Virus record (IMG/VR): IMGVR_UViG_3300044825_003205
Location: 62,001 to 126,000 of that record
Origin: a virus
Direction: 5' to 3' (one strand)
Length of the DNA: 64,000 nucleotides
The stretch's first letter is position 1. Each line of letters opens with the position of its first letter. Positions 19,301 through 28,692 of this stretch are shown piece by piece. The position numbers and the translations under genes are program-made. The notes under the pieces were generated by a model. It was not told where the DNA came from and made no database searches. It worked only from the letters and a program-made list of their open reading frames with translations.

Positions 19301-21910
19301 GTTTGTTGTATTGAATGTGTTGTCGTAGCTACCGTTAGAATTAATTCTTACAATATGTTCCGCAACATTACCGTTATAATTTGTAAACGAACCTGCAACA
19401 ATCAATTTACCATCAGATTGTCGTGCAATAGAGAAAACCGAATTATCAGGTAATCCATTCAAGAATGAATTATCTAAAGTTCCATTACTGTTTAATCTAC
19501 AGAAATAATTTACAGGATTTCCATCATAATTTGAAAACTGACCACCTACTAATATTTTATCATCAGGAAGTACGAGTAACGATGTAATTGTACCATCAAA
19601 TCCTGTACCTGTAATGAATGTTGCATCATAAGAACCGTTTGTATTCAATCTCACAATTCTTCCTGTTGGATTTCCGTCAAAAGAAGTGAAATTTCCACCA
19701 TAAACGAATTTACCATTGGATTGAGCTTCAAAATATGTTGGGTGTCCCCCAACAAATCCCGTACCCAAATTATAACTTGTATCTATATCTCCATTCAAGA
19801 AAAGTCTTACTAAACCTGGAGAGCTAGTACCACTAAAAGTATTGAAAGAACCTGCGACATATAGTCTATCACCATATTGGTCAATGTGGTTCACATTACC
19901 ATCGTTTGGTCCGTATTCTACACAAGCTTGAGAAGTACTTGGAGTAATAGTTACGGTAGGTGTAAATGTTGGTGTAATTGAAGTTGTTGGTGTAATTGTA
20001 GGTGTAGGTGTGACCGTTGGTGTTGGAGTAGGTGTTGCTGTTGCGGGTACTGGTGGTTCTTCACATTTTAAACAGAATGGGTCTAATAACCCGTATCTAT
20101 TTTTCAAGAGTCTGAAGTTGTGTCTAACTTGACCAGCGTTCAATGGTTCAGAATACATTCTAAATGCGCTAATATCACCAATGAAACTACCACCAAAAAA
20201 CTTTTCCAAACGAATGTGAGTTGTCAAGCCCGAATATTCAGTTTCATCTAAAATTTCTGTTGTTAAACACTCAGGGTCTTGTTGATAGGTCATGCCCGTT
20301 AAAGTCACGGGACAACCTGAAAGTGTTAAGTTATCGTGTAATCCTTGTGTTCCCCCACCCAAAGAAATATTATATGCAACACCCACTTGTGTTTCACGAG
20401 CGGTGTTTAGAGGTCTTGGTATAATTTCTTCGAAGTTTTCAACAACCAAAAATAATTTACCATTGACGTAAAATCTAAAAGAACCTAATCTATCATTTTT
20501 TTCATCTACCCATCTTTCAGTGATATTAACGACTTCGACTGTCGCTGGGTCATAAGGTATTTCTTGTGTTATTGGTGGTTCAATAAGACTAACACTATTG
20601 TGAGCTGATGACGCAGTGAATACTGTTTTGACTATTTCACCCAACCCACCTTTATAAAGTAAGTCACAATCATCCCAATAGGTATATCTTTGGAAGACTG
20701 CATCAATCTGAACCCATCTTTCTTCTTGACTATAAGTTGTTCCTGAACAATCATCAAAAATTCCTCTTGTTGAACACCATTCAGTTACACTTGTTCCGGT
20801 AGTGTAAGTTATTCCTGTAGAACAAACTCCGGTAGTTTCACAACCACCAGTTATTCTATAAGTTTTTACACACAACCTTGGACTACCTGTATCACCACTG
20901 AGTCTCAAAGATAAAGCATTCGAAACACCATCATATAACGGGTTTAACTCAGGGATGGATGCATATGTAGTACAATTACAAGGACAATTTCCACAGGCAC
21001 AATTCTGAGAAGTAACTCCAGATTGTTGATAAACATATCCACATGTTGATGCGGTATACCCTGTTTGAGAACAACCGCAAGTTTGTAGACAATTTAATCC
21101 TTCTGTTACTCTTGTATAACCCGAATCAGTTATCGGTGAACCATTTGCATAATGATAAAATTTGTTTTCTGCTCTAGTTCCATAATAGAAGAAAATACCT
21201 TTGTTGTCAGGATACCTTTCATTCAAACCTACGCTCGTATCACCTGTCCATCTGTATCTTAACATGAACTCTGATGACCAACCTAAATTAAATCTTTCAG
21301 GTAAAACTTCATAATCATAACCAAATGACTTGTAAAATCCTTGGTAAAATCCTCCGTCGAATTTTATATAATTTCCGACAGCATTTGCATCATTATCAAT
21401 TGATAAATTATATGTGTAAGAATCGTCGTTATATATTCTATCAGAAGTAGTTGTGAACCCTGTGATTGGGTGCATCTTAAATCTTCTATCGTATTTGTAT
21501 CTTGAAAATTTATCCGCAGTAGAAGTATATAATCCTGTATTTAATTCTATCGTTTCGCCTGAAAATCTTTTTACCAAACCATTATCCATCCCTGTCAGAC
21601 CAACATCACACAATTCAGTTTTTGCAGAACAAACCAACAAATCGATTCCTAAAGGGTTCCAATAATTTTCTGAAACAATTACGTCACTATCAAAGTTACC
21701 ACAATTGATACAATTAATAGTGTTTGGACTATTGATGTCAAAATTTAACGGCATCCTATTGCCGTCATCTTCACCTATTAAAAATGGTGAAAAAATAACT
21801 TCTTCATCGTAATCACGTTCATCCGATGCCAATGAGATATCGGTAATTTCATTTAGAGGTTTAAGATATAACCTCTTGAACACATATTGATTTATATTCT
21901 GATATGACAT
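16379..21910 (-). CDS. Giant modular adhesin: LamG-like domains, beta-propeller, Thr-Pro linkers
   Basis: 1843 aa. In order: an N-terminal region with a Cys-rich patch (about 270-315) and a LamG/concanavalin-like fold ending [21 protein letters not shown] (about 580-600); a Thr-Pro linker; a delta-60/DUF5122-type beta-propeller with about six repeats of the type '[11 protein letters not shown]...GF' alternating with '[10 protein letters not shown]' (about 670-1010); a Thr-Pro linker; a Cys-containing domain (about 1050-1190); a long Thr-Pro/Thr-Glu linker; and two more LamG-like domains, each starting LxxYYD or LIMQLDA and ending with a 'YxRxLxxxEI' helix (about 1380-1575 and 1640-1843). Such domains bind carbohydrates or proteins, so this is a multivalent host-surface adhesin on the tail or capsid. 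The gene has a late promoter divergent from that of 21958. Confidence 0.8.
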   Translation of the reverse strand: MSYQNINQYVFKRLYLKPLNEITDISLASDERDYDEEVIFSPFLIGEDDGNRMPLNFDINSPNTINCINCGNFDSDVIVSENYWNPLGIDLLVCSAKTELCDVGLTGMDNGLVKRFSGETIELNTGLYTSTADKFSRYKYDRRFKMHPITGFTTTSDRIYNDDSYTYNLSIDNDANAVGNYIKFDGGFYQGFYKSFGYDYEVLPERFNLGWSSEFMLRYRWTGDTSVGLNERYPDNKGIFFYYGTRAENKFYHYANGSPITDSGYTRVTEGLNCLQTCGCSQTGYTASTCGYVYQQSGVTSQNCACGNCPCNCTTYASIPELNPLYDGVSNALSLRLSGDTGSPRLCVKTYRITGGCETTGVCSTGITYTTGTSVTEWCSTRGIFDDCSGTTYSQEERWVQIDAVFQRYTYWDDCDLLYKGGLGEIVKTVFTASSAHNSVSLIEPPITQEIPYDPATVEVVNITERWVDEKNDRLGSFRFYVNGKLFLVVENFEEIIPRPLNTARETQVGVAYNISLGGGTQGLHDNLTLSGCPVTLTGMTYQQDPECLTTEILDETEYSGLTTHIRLEKFFGGSFIGDISAFRMYSEPLNAGQVRHNFRLLKNRYGLLDPFCLKCEEPPVPATATPTPTPTVTPTPTITPTTSITPTFTPTVTITPSTSQACVEYGPNDGNVNHIDQYGDRLYVAGSFNTFSGTSSPGLVRLFLNGDIDTSYNLGTGFVGGHPTYFEAQSNGKFVYGGNFTSFDGNPTGRIVRLNTNGSYDATFITGTGFDGTITSLLVLPDDKILVGGQFSNYDGNPVNYFCRLNSNGTLDNSFLNGLPDNSVFSIARQSDGKLIVAGSFTNYNGNVAEHIVRINSNGSYDNTFNTTNGFNNTVSELAIQPDGKIICAGAQFTTYSGVSANRIIRLNVDATIDNTFNYGTGFNAQVLSIGLQTDGKILAAGQFTSYSGVSSYKIIRLNSNGSFDNTFDNGIISSTGVLFIGQLQNTRIAIGGIDISYYDGDIVYNWAILNENGGLIDCTLIPVSQTPTNTQTPTMTPTVTPSHTTIFESCSIIRFIYVGPQNPTFEFTDCSGNTIQMTGVEDWSNDFCGDYNSVLIISGDGRYSYVGPCPDPSIYNPTTLQLGYNFLDPNASCSASTTTYYQSPSESLVVGDHIYSDYSLDPYFYVTDGYYSDGTNVYIVTGNTGYIDSIIPCPNVTPTQTPTNTPTPTPTMPDSNFLLQENYSMILQQDGFGILIQASSPSPTPTTTETPTQTPTESETLTPTPTLTNTPTTSVTETPTETPTNTPTETETPTPTTTPTITETPTNTPSETPTLTPTITETPTPTITPTITETPTNTPTVTPTPNIVTSGLIMQLDANKTESYPGSGTTVFDLTGSFDNTLSGGATFTTLNGIKCFDCSTGTESIQVIGTGPSLPTTGYTYVTWAKVIPSSAGWRSLLRTNNNLPILVQVGTDDLGYYNFTFQDSGYNITADEDVWVQYAVVGDNTSSVFYINGTQVGSVAFGAGGDTHVMWGNNLLAGQSFGYLANLYFYNRKLNFSEIGQMYDFLSPSFIEMTPTATNTPTNTETPTITPTPSITPTNTISPTPTSTSTPTVTATNTPTNTTTSSPTPSSTPGQPVTSNLVLYYDPSNPSSYSGSGTVINDLSSNGLNGTMSNITFTSPYFTFNGTSSQISVADNALLEPGSSDWSIEFWVNHSVIAGASRILIAKTDGGASADWGYGLRTVANSNTFMEVGNGGVTSVTSPLTGLSINTWYQVVGVWTNVASNSIALYINGNLIGSNSHSFASIKNTTSPLYLGSFNGGQFSQWLNGRMGVVRMYSKSLSGSEVLQNFNADKSKYGL
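17066..17244 (-). repeat. Thr-Pro linker repeat
   Basis: Codons for alternating Thr-Pro with Ser, Ile and Val (TPTPS, NTPT) between the last two LamG-like domains of the giant adhesin. Confidence 0.85.
17874..18186 (-). repeat. Long Thr-Pro/Glu linker repeat
   Basis: About 100 residues of TETPT and TNTPT type repeats in the giant adhesin. This is the longest linker and probably an extended, possibly glycosylated stalk. Confidence 0.85.
19936..20046 (-). repeat. Thr-Pro linker before the beta-propeller
   Basis: About 37 residues of TPTPT/TITPT separating the N-terminal LamG-like part from the propeller. Shorter copies occur near 18772-18838 and 18265-18318. Confidence 0.85.
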
Positions 21911-21920
21911 AATCTATAGA

Positions 21921-21927
21921 ATAAATA
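21921..21927 (-). promoter_or_regulatory. Late-promoter motif TATTTAT (giant adhesin)
   Basis: Coding-strand GTATTTATTC, 10 nt before the adhesin ATG at 21910. It is back to back with the plus-strand copy at 21941, only 13 bp away. Confidence 0.6.
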
Positions 21928-21940
21928 CACTTTGTGTGTG

Positions 21941-21947
21941 TATTTAT
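21941..21947 (+). promoter_or_regulatory. Late-promoter motif TATTTAT (gene at 21958)
   Basis: GTATTTATAG, 10 nt before the ATG at 21958. It is the divergent partner of the motif at 21921. Confidence 0.6.
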
Positions 21948-21957
21948 AGTAAAAAAG

Positions 21958-22767
21958 ATGATTAGTATAGATAAAGAATATTTTTCAAACCCTTACTATT
22001 TTTTGCTAAGGGAGAAAGGAGAACACTATTCACTTTATTTCTCTTCAGAAAAAACATTGACTGAAGCAAGGAAAAAGGATAAAGTGATTAAAATACCAAA
22101 AGATAAGTTGAAGAAGGTTGAGAAATATTTGGAAAAATTACTGAAACAGGATGAAAAAAAATCTACCGAAGAAATGAATGGTGAGATTGAAGAGTTGGTA
22201 AATGCTGACGGTAACATGATGAATTCAAAAATTCCAATTTTAGACCCAAGATTACATCCGAGAAAAACTATGGACCAATCAATTGCAATGGCAAGACAAA
22301 CAAATGACCCTGTAATTAGAGGTTATAGAAATTATTATGGTTACGGTATGGGTGAAGCGGATATGTCTAAAGCATTTGGGTATGAGGAAACAAAAGATTT
22401 AGATGGTGAGGAGACTTATGAATATTATAAAGATGAATTAGAAATGGAACCAGAAGAAGCAAAAGAAAGAACAAAACAACAAGGAAAAGACCCTTCAGGT
22501 AAAAAAGACGAAAAATCACCATACTACGATGAGAAAGGATTTGTTACGAAGGCAACAATATCTGAAATTCAAAAACAAAAAATGATTAAAGTTTTAGAAG
22601 ACATGCTCACAAGAAAAAAAGATACAGGTAAAAGTGATTTGTCAACAAAAGAAAATGAAGAAGAACTTCCTCTTTTGGTTAGAAGAAATTTAAAATCACT
22701 TTTGAAGAATATTGATAAACACGGGATTTCAAAGGAGCAAATTATAAAACAAATAAAGGGTGAATAA
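21958..22767 (+). CDS. Charged helical probable virion protein
   Basis: 269 aa from the ATG at 21958; an upstream GTG at 21934 is in frame but would run through the promoter motif. It is rich in Lys and Glu. A short beta-rich N-terminus (1-60) is followed by a middle segment ILDPRLHPRKTMDQSIAMARQ and a YYGYG stretch, and by C-terminal coiled-coil-like helices (190-269). There is no signal peptide or membrane segment. First gene of a five-gene plus-strand late operon. I do not recognise the family; an internal head or tail role is inferred from the promoter and the adjacent fibre gene. Confidence 0.6.
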   Translation: MISIDKEYFSNPYYFLLREKGEHYSLYFSSEKTLTEARKKDKVIKIPKDKLKKVEKYLEKLLKQDEKKSTEEMNGEIEELVNADGNMMNSKIPILDPRLHPRKTMDQSIAMARQTNDPVIRGYRNYYGYGMGEADMSKAFGYEETKDLDGEETYEYYKDELEMEPEEAKERTKQQGKDPSGKKDEKSPYYDEKGFVTKATISEIQKQKMIKVLEDMLTRKKDTGKSDLSTKENEEELPLLVRRNLKSLLKNIDKHGISKEQIIKQIKGE

Positions 22768-23236
22768 GGATTTATATAATAGTGCTAGTGGTATTGTGGA
22801 ATTCCCAAAAGAAATGAGGGAACACATGACAATTTGTTTCAAGAAAGCAAATTGTCAAGATGAAAGTTTAGAAGGGTTCAAAAGAAACAAAGAACTACAA
22901 TCTCAAAAAACTATAGATTATAAACAACTAAAAAGGATTAAAAATTTCTTTGATAACTTCCAAGGAAAACAAGAAGATTTACCATTCATTCTTAATGGTG
23001 AGTTTAAAATGAAAACATGGGTTGATAATCAACTTAGAAGAATGAGAGAGGGTATTCATCAAACCAAACAAAATAAAATGGATACTGGTATGGAAAATCA
23101 ATTTATGGACCCACATCAAAAAGATAAACTTGTTGATGTTAGAAAATCAAAAGAACATAAAAATACTTTATCAAAATACGACGTTGAAGTCACAGAATCC
23201 CTAAGAAGGATAAATCAACTAATCTCAAAAATTTAA
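22760..23236 (+). CDS. Hypothetical protein, late operon
   Basis: 158 aa, starting at a GTG that overlaps the end of the preceding gene by 8 nt; an ATG at 22814 would give a shorter form. Highly charged and helical, with a motif KRIKNFFDNFQGKQEDLPFIL in the middle. No recognisable domain. The overlap suggests translational coupling in the late operon that starts at 21958. Confidence 0.55.
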   Translation: MNKDLYNSASGIVEFPKEMREHMTICFKKANCQDESLEGFKRNKELQSQKTIDYKQLKRIKNFFDNFQGKQEDLPFILNGEFKMKTWVDNQLRRMREGIHQTKQNKMDTGMENQFMDPHQKDKLVDVRKSKEHKNTLSKYDVEVTESLRRINQLISKI

Positions 23237-23240
23237 AAAT

Positions 23241-23540
23241 ATGGCAAACGAACTTACTTTAGATTTATCACAAGATGTCCCTAATGCTCTTACTGCTATT
23301 GCAGACCAAGAAAGAGCAAAATTAATACCTAAAAACGATTATAATGCCGTTGGTAATGAATACTCTTCAGTAAACAGAGACGCAGTTGCTGATGGTGATA
23401 ATAAAGGTAGAGGTACTGGAGTTTATTTAGACGTATACAACCAAAGTGCTGGTGATAAAACAGACATCGCAGAAAGACAAAACGAAATCAAAATCAACAA
23501 ATTTAACGCACAAAAACCCTATCCTAACTTCCAGTTATGA
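23241..23540 (+). CDS. Hypothetical small protein, late operon
   Basis: 99 aa, Asn/Asp/Ala-rich and probably poorly structured. The segment GRGTGVYLDVYNQSAGDKTDIAERQ is the most conserved-looking part. Separated by 4 nt from the previous gene and overlapping the next by 4 nt. Possibly a minor virion or assembly protein; no family recognised. Confidence 0.55.
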   Translation: MANELTLDLSQDVPNALTAIADQERAKLIPKNDYNAVGNEYSSVNRDAVADGDNKGRGTGVYLDVYNQSAGDKTDIAERQNEIKINKFNAQKPYPNFQL

Positions 23541-23917
23541 GACTAAACACAACACTTAAGAATTTAATTGTTGAAATCGCCTCAATCGAGAGCGTAGTTG
23601 ATTGCATCAAAAACAAAAAGAAATGCATTATCTACTACGATGGTGATGAACCTGGTGGACGTGGTCTGAGGGAAATAGAACCTGTTTGTTTAGGAACAAG
23701 TAAAGCAGGTAACAAAGTATTAAGAGCTTGGGACGAAGAAGGTGCGTCACACACAGGATATAAAGGGGAACAACCCCTCCCGGGTTGGAGGTTATTTAGA
23801 TTGGACAAAATACTTTCACTGAAACCAACTGGTGAAAATTTTTCAGAAATGAAACCAAATTTTAATCCAAATGGTGACAAAAGCATGACAAATGTTATTA
23901 TTGTAGCAAAATTTTAA
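23537..23917 (+). CDS. WYL-like small protein
   Basis: 126 aa. The core IIYYDGDEPGGRGLREIEPVCLGTSKAGNKVLRAW, split here as IIYYDGDEPGG, REIEPVCLG and GNKVLRAW, followed by WRLFRLDKI, has the strand order and the Arg-Glu-Ile-Glu-Pro pattern of WYL-domain proteins. WYL domains sense ligands or nucleic acids in bacterial regulators, and short stand-alone versions occur in phages. It sits in a late operon, so a regulatory or virion-associated role are both possible. Domain call moderate. Confidence 0.55.
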   Translation: MRLNTTLKNLIVEIASIESVVDCIKNKKKCIIYYDGDEPGGRGLREIEPVCLGTSKAGNKVLRAWDEEGASHTGYKGEQPLPGWRLFRLDKILSLKPTGENFSEMKPNFNPNGDKSMTNVIIVAKF

Positions 23918-23919
23918 TT

Positions 23920-24483
23920 ATGGAACAATTAATGCAAAAACTTATGGTATCAAAAGCAATAATGGATAAAACCAATAATATTGCTAGAGGTGCAACACAA
24001 GGGGTTTCACTCCCTTCAACAGAATTACAAAGTTTTCAACCAACTGACGCAAAATATAATATTCCACAAGAGTTTCTTGGGGAAGCACCAATCTCTCGAC
24101 CAACTAAAAATCCTTCAGTCCCAACTGTTGATGCAATCAAGAATTCTAAGTTACCTGATGCAATTAAAAAGTTGATGATTGAACATCCCATAGTTCCACC
24201 ACAAATGCAGACAGGTCCAACTCTTTCTAATGAACTTGTGGAAAAAGCATCAAGGTTAATGAAAGATTCAAAACAAAATAATATTACACCAACAACATCA
24301 CAACAACAAATTCCTTCTAATATACCTAACCTCGAAAAGATGGTTGAAAATGCTGTCAGAAAAGTTTTAAAAGAAGAAGGACTTTTAACAGAATCAGAGG
24401 AAAAAACTAGTGAGGTTTTTAGTTTCAAAGTAGGGAAACACATTTTTGAAGGAAAAGTTACCAAAATCAAAAAACTACAGTAA
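23920..24483 (+). CDS. Probable virion protein with an LKE cleavage-like site
   Basis: 187 aa. The N-terminal two thirds are Pro/Gln/Thr-rich and low in structure. A helix MVENAVRKVLKEEGLL lies at about 140-156 and a small beta-rich tail FSFKVGKHIFEGKVTKI at the end. The helix is like those in the products of 45547 and 46711 (VSRVLKEQ, IKKVLKEN) and includes Leu-Lys-Glu, which fits the T4 prohead protease consensus. Last gene of the 21958 operon. Probably an internal head or neck protein; not a recognised family. Confidence 0.55.
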   Translation: MEQLMQKLMVSKAIMDKTNNIARGATQGVSLPSTELQSFQPTDAKYNIPQEFLGEAPISRPTKNPSVPTVDAIKNSKLPDAIKKLMIEHPIVPPQMQTGPTLSNELVEKASRLMKDSKQNNITPTTSQQQIPSNIPNLEKMVENAVRKVLKEEGLLTESEEKTSEVFSFKVGKHIFEGKVTKIKKLQ

Positions 24484-24536
24484 GACTTTTTTTATTGAGA
24501 AAACAAAACTATATTTTGACATAGAAATAAAATAAT

Positions 24537-25748
24537 ATGTCAAAAATTAAAGTTTTATGTTTACCGTCCGACCGAACAGGTGTCGGAAAATTTAGGTCTG
24601 TTGACCCTCATATTGCATTACAAAATCAATATCCTGATGATTTTCACGTAGATATCGTATATGACCCCCCAATGGAAGACGATAACTTTTGGAAAGGTTA
24701 TGATATTATTTCCTACCACAGAAGTATCGGTACCGACTTCGATTTAGGTAATTTAATGATTAAAAAACTAAACAGTATGGGTATACCTACTGTTTGCGAT
24801 ATTGATGATTATTGGATGCCAGGTAAAGAACACCCAATTCATGACATAATCAGGGTAAATAAAATCAACGAAAAGATTGTTAACAATATACGTGATTCAA
24901 AATATGTCACAACAACGACAACTTTATTTGCAGACGAAATAAAGAAGACAAATAAGAATGTTACAATTTTTCCCAATGGGATAAATCCAAACGAAGCCCA
25001 ATTTAAAGAACCCACACCTGAATCTGATAGAATCAGAGTTGGGTGGTTAGGTGGTTCTTCACATCTTCATGATTTACAACTTTTGGAACAATCGTTCAGT
25101 AAATTGATTCCTTTGAAAGATAAAGTTCAATATGTTCTTTGTGGTTTTGATACCAGAGGAAGTGTTACTGAAATTAATAAGGAAACAGGAGAACAAAAAA
25201 GAAGAGATATTAAACCTGAGGAAACTGTGTGGGCAACTTATGAAAAAATATTCACTCAAAATTTTCAGATTATATCAGAAGACTACAAAAAACATCTTTT
25301 GAATTATAACCAAGATGAATACTCTGACATGGTAAATGAATCGTATAGGAGAGTATGGACTCAACCCGTGACATCTTATGCAAAAAATTATTCCAAATTT
25401 GATATTTCTTTGGCTCCGCTAAAAAATCATATGTTTAACAGAATGAAATCTCAATTGAAAGTAATTGAATCAGGTTTCTATAAAAAAGCATTAATTGCAT
25501 CAAATTTAGGTCCTTACACAATAGATTTGAAACATTGTTTAAAAAATGGTAACTTTGTCGACGGTAATGCTTTATTAGTAGATGAAAACCGTAACCACTC
25601 TGATTGGGCTAAGTATATCGAAAAACTTGTGAAAAACCCTAACTTAATCAAAGATATGGGTGAAAGATTGTATGAGACAGTTAAAGATATCTATGACCTT
25701 AAAGTTATTACCAAAAACAGAGCAGAATTCTATAAATCTATTATATGA
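24537..25748 (+). CDS. GT4-like glycosyltransferase
   Basis: 403 aa with a GT-B layout: N-terminal domain beginning KVLCLPSDRTGVGKF, a linker VTIFPNGINPN (about 143-153) typical of GT4 enzymes, then the donor domain RVGWLGGSSHLHDL and LAPLKNHMFNRMKSQLKVIE, with the Lys and Glu residues expected at the nucleotide-sugar site. It opens the second glycan island. The 54-nt gap upstream holds ATATTTTGACATAG, a weak match to a Bacteroidota promoter. Substrate unknown. Confidence 0.75.
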   Translation: MSKIKVLCLPSDRTGVGKFRSVDPHIALQNQYPDDFHVDIVYDPPMEDDNFWKGYDIISYHRSIGTDFDLGNLMIKKLNSMGIPTVCDIDDYWMPGKEHPIHDIIRVNKINEKIVNNIRDSKYVTTTTTLFADEIKKTNKNVTIFPNGINPNEAQFKEPTPESDRIRVGWLGGSSHLHDLQLLEQSFSKLIPLKDKVQYVLCGFDTRGSVTEINKETGEQKRRDIKPEETVWATYEKIFTQNFQIISEDYKKHLLNYNQDEYSDMVNESYRRVWTQPVTSYAKNYSKFDISLAPLKNHMFNRMKSQLKVIESGFYKKALIASNLGPYTIDLKHCLKNGNFVDGNALLVDENRNHSDWAKYIEKLVKNPNLIKDMGERLYETVKDIYDLKVITKNRAEFYKSII

Positions 25749-26446
25749 TAAATTTACCCGTAGAGAAACTTTTGTTCATTGATATTGAAACAGTTGGATG
25801 TGCATCGACTTTATCTGATTTGAAAAAAAATGATGAAAAGTTATATTCACTGTTTGAACATTACGAGTCTTGGTTTAAAAAAAGGTTCCCTGAAGATTCC
25901 AATTTAACCTTGGAGGAACTATTCATTTCAAGAAGTGCATTAGTTCCTGAGTTCAACAGAATTGTCTGTGTATGTTTAGGACTTGTAGATATGAAAGGAA
26001 ACTTTAAGACAACCGTTATTTCAAATATCGATGAAAAGAAATTACTTGAGGATACTAAAAAAACATTGGTAAAGTGTGGCGAAATGGGATATTGGTTGTG
26101 TGGTCATAACGTTAAGAATTTTGATATTCCAGTATTAGGTAAGAGGATGGTTATCAACGGTTTGATGCCTCCTAAAATTTTGCCTTCATTTGATACTAAA
26201 CCATGGGAAGTTAAAGCTGTAGATACAAGAGACGTATGGCAATTTGGGCAATATGCCTCGATATCCACTTTGGACTTAATGTGTGGTGTGATGGGTGTAG
26301 AATCTTCAAAATCAGAAGATATGGATGGTTCTAAAGTCCACGACAACTTTTGGAATAAAAAAGATTATAGTAAAATAAACGAATACTGCGAGAAAGACGT
26401 TCAAGTTTTATATAACGTAGTTTCAAAATTTATAAATTTAAAATAA
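25745..26446 (+). CDS. DEDDy 3'-5' exonuclease (DnaQ-like)
   Basis: 233 aa. Exo I is LLFIDIETVG (about 9-18, with D and E), exo II is CGHNVKNFDIP (about 119-129), and exo III is YCEKDVQVLY (about 216-225), with Tyr four residues before Asp as in the DEDDy class. It resembles the stand-alone PolB-type exonucleases (predicted 3'-5' exonuclease, PF10108-like). Likely processes DNA or RNA ends during replication or repair. The start overlaps the previous stop as ATGA, and dUTPase follows immediately, making a small nucleotide/DNA module inside the glycan island. Confidence 0.85.
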   Translation: MINLPVEKLLFIDIETVGCASTLSDLKKNDEKLYSLFEHYESWFKKRFPEDSNLTLEELFISRSALVPEFNRIVCVCLGLVDMKGNFKTTVISNIDEKKLLEDTKKTLVKCGEMGYWLCGHNVKNFDIPVLGKRMVINGLMPPKILPSFDTKPWEVKAVDTRDVWQFGQYASISTLDLMCGVMGVESSKSEDMDGSKVHDNFWNKKDYSKINEYCEKDVQVLYNVVSKFINLK

Positions 26447-27048
26447 TGGATAAAGAATTATTCAATTTAGTACAAAAAGAATTCGATAGACTCAAAAAAA
26501 ATTATGGTATCGGTGATGCAGAACTCAGAGAAGAAGACATTGAAAACATATTAGGTATTTCTGTAGATGAGCTCGAGAAGGAGTATGCATCAAATAGTCA
26601 TAAACATATATTAGAGATAGAATCAATTCATCCCGATAGTGTTATGCCAACCTACGCGTTTGAGTCTGACTCAGGTTTCGACCTTTGTTCTGTCGAAGAA
26701 ATTACAATTCCCCCAATGGGTAGAGCATTAGTTCCCACTGGACTCAAATTTGGAATTCCTGAAGCAACTGAAATTCAAATAAGACCCAAAAGTGGTTTGG
26801 CAATAAACCAAGGAATTACTGTATTAAACACACCAGGAACTGTCGATTCAGGATATAACGGAGAAATTAAAGTTATTATTTTCAATAGTTCTTCAAACAC
26901 CTGTACCATTAAAAAAGGAATGAAAGTTGCCCAAGCGGTTCTATGTCCTGTTTTTTCGGGTAAGTTTGTAACATTAGAAAAAGTTGATAAAATCGGGGAG
27001 AAAGACAGAGGAGAAAATGGATTTGGGAGTACTGGTTTAAATTTATAA
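26446..27048 (+). CDS. dut: dUTP pyrophosphatase
   Basis: 200 aa, trimeric-type dUTPase that hydrolyses dUTP to dUMP, keeping uracil out of DNA and supplying dUMP. All five motifs are present: SDSGFDL (about 74-80), RPKSGLA (113-119), GTVDSGYNGEI (131-141), KGMKVAQAV (157-165) and NGFGSTG (191-197). The first 55 residues are an extra helical extension relative to the minimal enzyme of about 145 aa. Directly follows the exonuclease gene (TAATG junction). Secure. Confidence 0.95.
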   Translation: MDKELFNLVQKEFDRLKKNYGIGDAELREEDIENILGISVDELEKEYASNSHKHILEIESIHPDSVMPTYAFESDSGFDLCSVEEITIPPMGRALVPTGLKFGIPEATEIQIRPKSGLAINQGITVLNTPGTVDSGYNGEIKVIIFNSSSNTCTIKKGMKVAQAVLCPVFSGKFVTLEKVDKIGEKDRGENGFGSTGLNL

Positions 27049-27052
27049 TTTT

Positions 27053-28690
27053 ATGTCACTAACAATTGGATTTTCAACAAGAAGGAAGAACCCTGAATTT
27101 GTGGAGTATTTAAAACAAAGTTCAGGATTTAAAAAAATTCAAGTAATTGAAAAAATTAACAACGGTGAAAAATCCCTCAGTCAAGTATATAACGAAATAC
27201 TTTCTGAGTCGGAAAATGATATAGTTGTTCTTTGTCACGATGACATATATTTTGACACACCGTCTTGGTACTACAAGATTATCAAACATTTCACAAAAAC
27301 AGATTTTGGTATATTAGGTGTTGCAGGAACAACAGATTTATCAGAAACTGGACAATGGTGGGTAACGAACAAAAGAAGGAACATGGTCGGGATTGTCAAT
27401 CATGAAAATGAAGGAAAGAAATGGGAATCGAAATATTCTGAAAATTCAAATAATTCAATAATTCCAACAGTCATAGTTGATGGTTTATTTATTGCAGTAA
27501 ACAAAAAAAGATTAAACTCAGGATTTATCGAAGAATTTGAAGGATTTCACTTTTATGATTTATCATTTTGTTTAGAAAACTTTTTAAAAGGAACCAAAGT
27601 AGGAGTTATAACAAATATTAGAATTACACACAAATCTATTGGGATGACCAATGACCAATGGGAACAAAATAGAATTAAGTTTGTTCAAAAATACAAAAAT
27701 AACCTACCAACAAAAGTTCCATTTAATGTTAATAAAAAAATAAAAGTTTTAATAGGATGTTTATTTTTCCGAAATTTTACAGGTTCCGAACTGTATGTCT
27801 ATGAGTTAGCCAAAAACTTAATTACATTAAATTGCGACGTAACAATAATCTCGCAAATAGGGGGGCCTCTAACAGATATGGCAAAAAGATTAGGAATAAA
27901 ATGTGTGTCTTTTGAACAGGCTCCAGGATTCAAATTAGGAGACGGTAAGTGGGAATTTAATGGTCCAAATGGAATTGAAAAATCAAAACCAAATGTGATG
28001 TATAAGGTATCGGATGTAAATTTTGATTTGATTCATATACAACACCGACCAGTTGCGGAAAGGTTGTGTGAATTTTATCCTGATATTGACAAAATCTACA
28101 CAATACACTCAGAAATAATAGAACTGGAACACCCAATCAAACATGAGTCAATAAAAAAATATATTGCTATCAGACCTGAAATAAAAAATTACATAGTCAA
28201 TGATTTTGAAATTCCTGAAGAAATGGTCGAAGTTATATATAATCCCGTCGATAATGAAAAATTCAAACCTAAACAGGGTCAGATTAAACCTTCTTTACTC
28301 TTTGTTGGGACTATAGACTATTTGAGAAGAGAAACCATTATGGATTTATTAGATTATACCAAACAAAATGATAAGGAACTTTGGTTGATGGGGGAAGATA
28401 AAAGTAATTATCTTTCTATTCTACAGGAACAACCAAATGTTAAATATTTCAAACCGTCATGGAATGTTGAATCTTTGATTAATCAATGTGAAGAAACTGC
28501 AGGTATCCAATTAGGGAGAACAACTATTGAAAGTTGGATGTGCGGTAAACCAAGTTGGATATACAAAGTTAATTCATTTGGTGTGGTAGAATCAAAAGAA
28601 AAATTCGAACCTCCACAGGATTTGGAAAAATATCATTCATTGAATGTGTCAAAAAAAATTAAAGAAAAATACTTAGAAATATTATTATAA
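27053..28690 (+). CDS. Bifunctional GT2-like/GT4-like glycosyltransferase
   Basis: 545 aa with two modules. Residues about 1-215 are GT2-like (GT-A): an N-terminal strand, VVLCHDDIYFD (about 60-70) as the DxD region, and GFHFYDLSFCLE (about 165-176), like the acceptor helix of rhamnosyl/galactofuranosyl-type enzymes. Residues about 225-545 are GT4-like (GT-B): KVLIGCLFFRNFTGSELYVYEL split by a linker, VIYNPVDNEKF (about 395-405), LLFVGTIDYLRR, and RTTIESWMCGKPSW near the end. Two linkages made by one polypeptide is inferred. Second fused transferase in the window after 5885. Confidence 0.75.
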   Translation: MSLTIGFSTRRKNPEFVEYLKQSSGFKKIQVIEKINNGEKSLSQVYNEILSESENDIVVLCHDDIYFDTPSWYYKIIKHFTKTDFGILGVAGTTDLSETGQWWVTNKRRNMVGIVNHENEGKKWESKYSENSNNSIIPTVIVDGLFIAVNKKRLNSGFIEEFEGFHFYDLSFCLENFLKGTKVGVITNIRITHKSIGMTNDQWEQNRIKFVQKYKNNLPTKVPFNVNKKIKVLIGCLFFRNFTGSELYVYELAKNLITLNCDVTIISQIGGPLTDMAKRLGIKCVSFEQAPGFKLGDGKWEFNGPNGIEKSKPNVMYKVSDVNFDLIHIQHRPVAERLCEFYPDIDKIYTIHSEIIELEHPIKHESIKKYIAIRPEIKNYIVNDFEIPEEMVEVIYNPVDNEKFKPKQGQIKPSLLFVGTIDYLRRETIMDLLDYTKQNDKELWLMGEDKSNYLSILQEQPNVKYFKPSWNVESLINQCEETAGIQLGRTTIESWMCGKPSWIYKVNSFGVVESKEKFEPPQDLEKYHSLNVSKKIKEKYLEILL

Positions 28691-28692
28691 AA

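Noticed and set aside
14035-21910. Diversity-generating retroelement acting on the fibre genes
   Set aside because: No reverse transcriptase or template repeat was found in the window.
21934-21957. Earlier GTG start for the gene at 21958
   Set aside because: The extension runs through the TATTTAT motif and has a non-conserved-looking Cys-Val-Phe tail; the ATG at 21958 fits the promoter spacing of the set.
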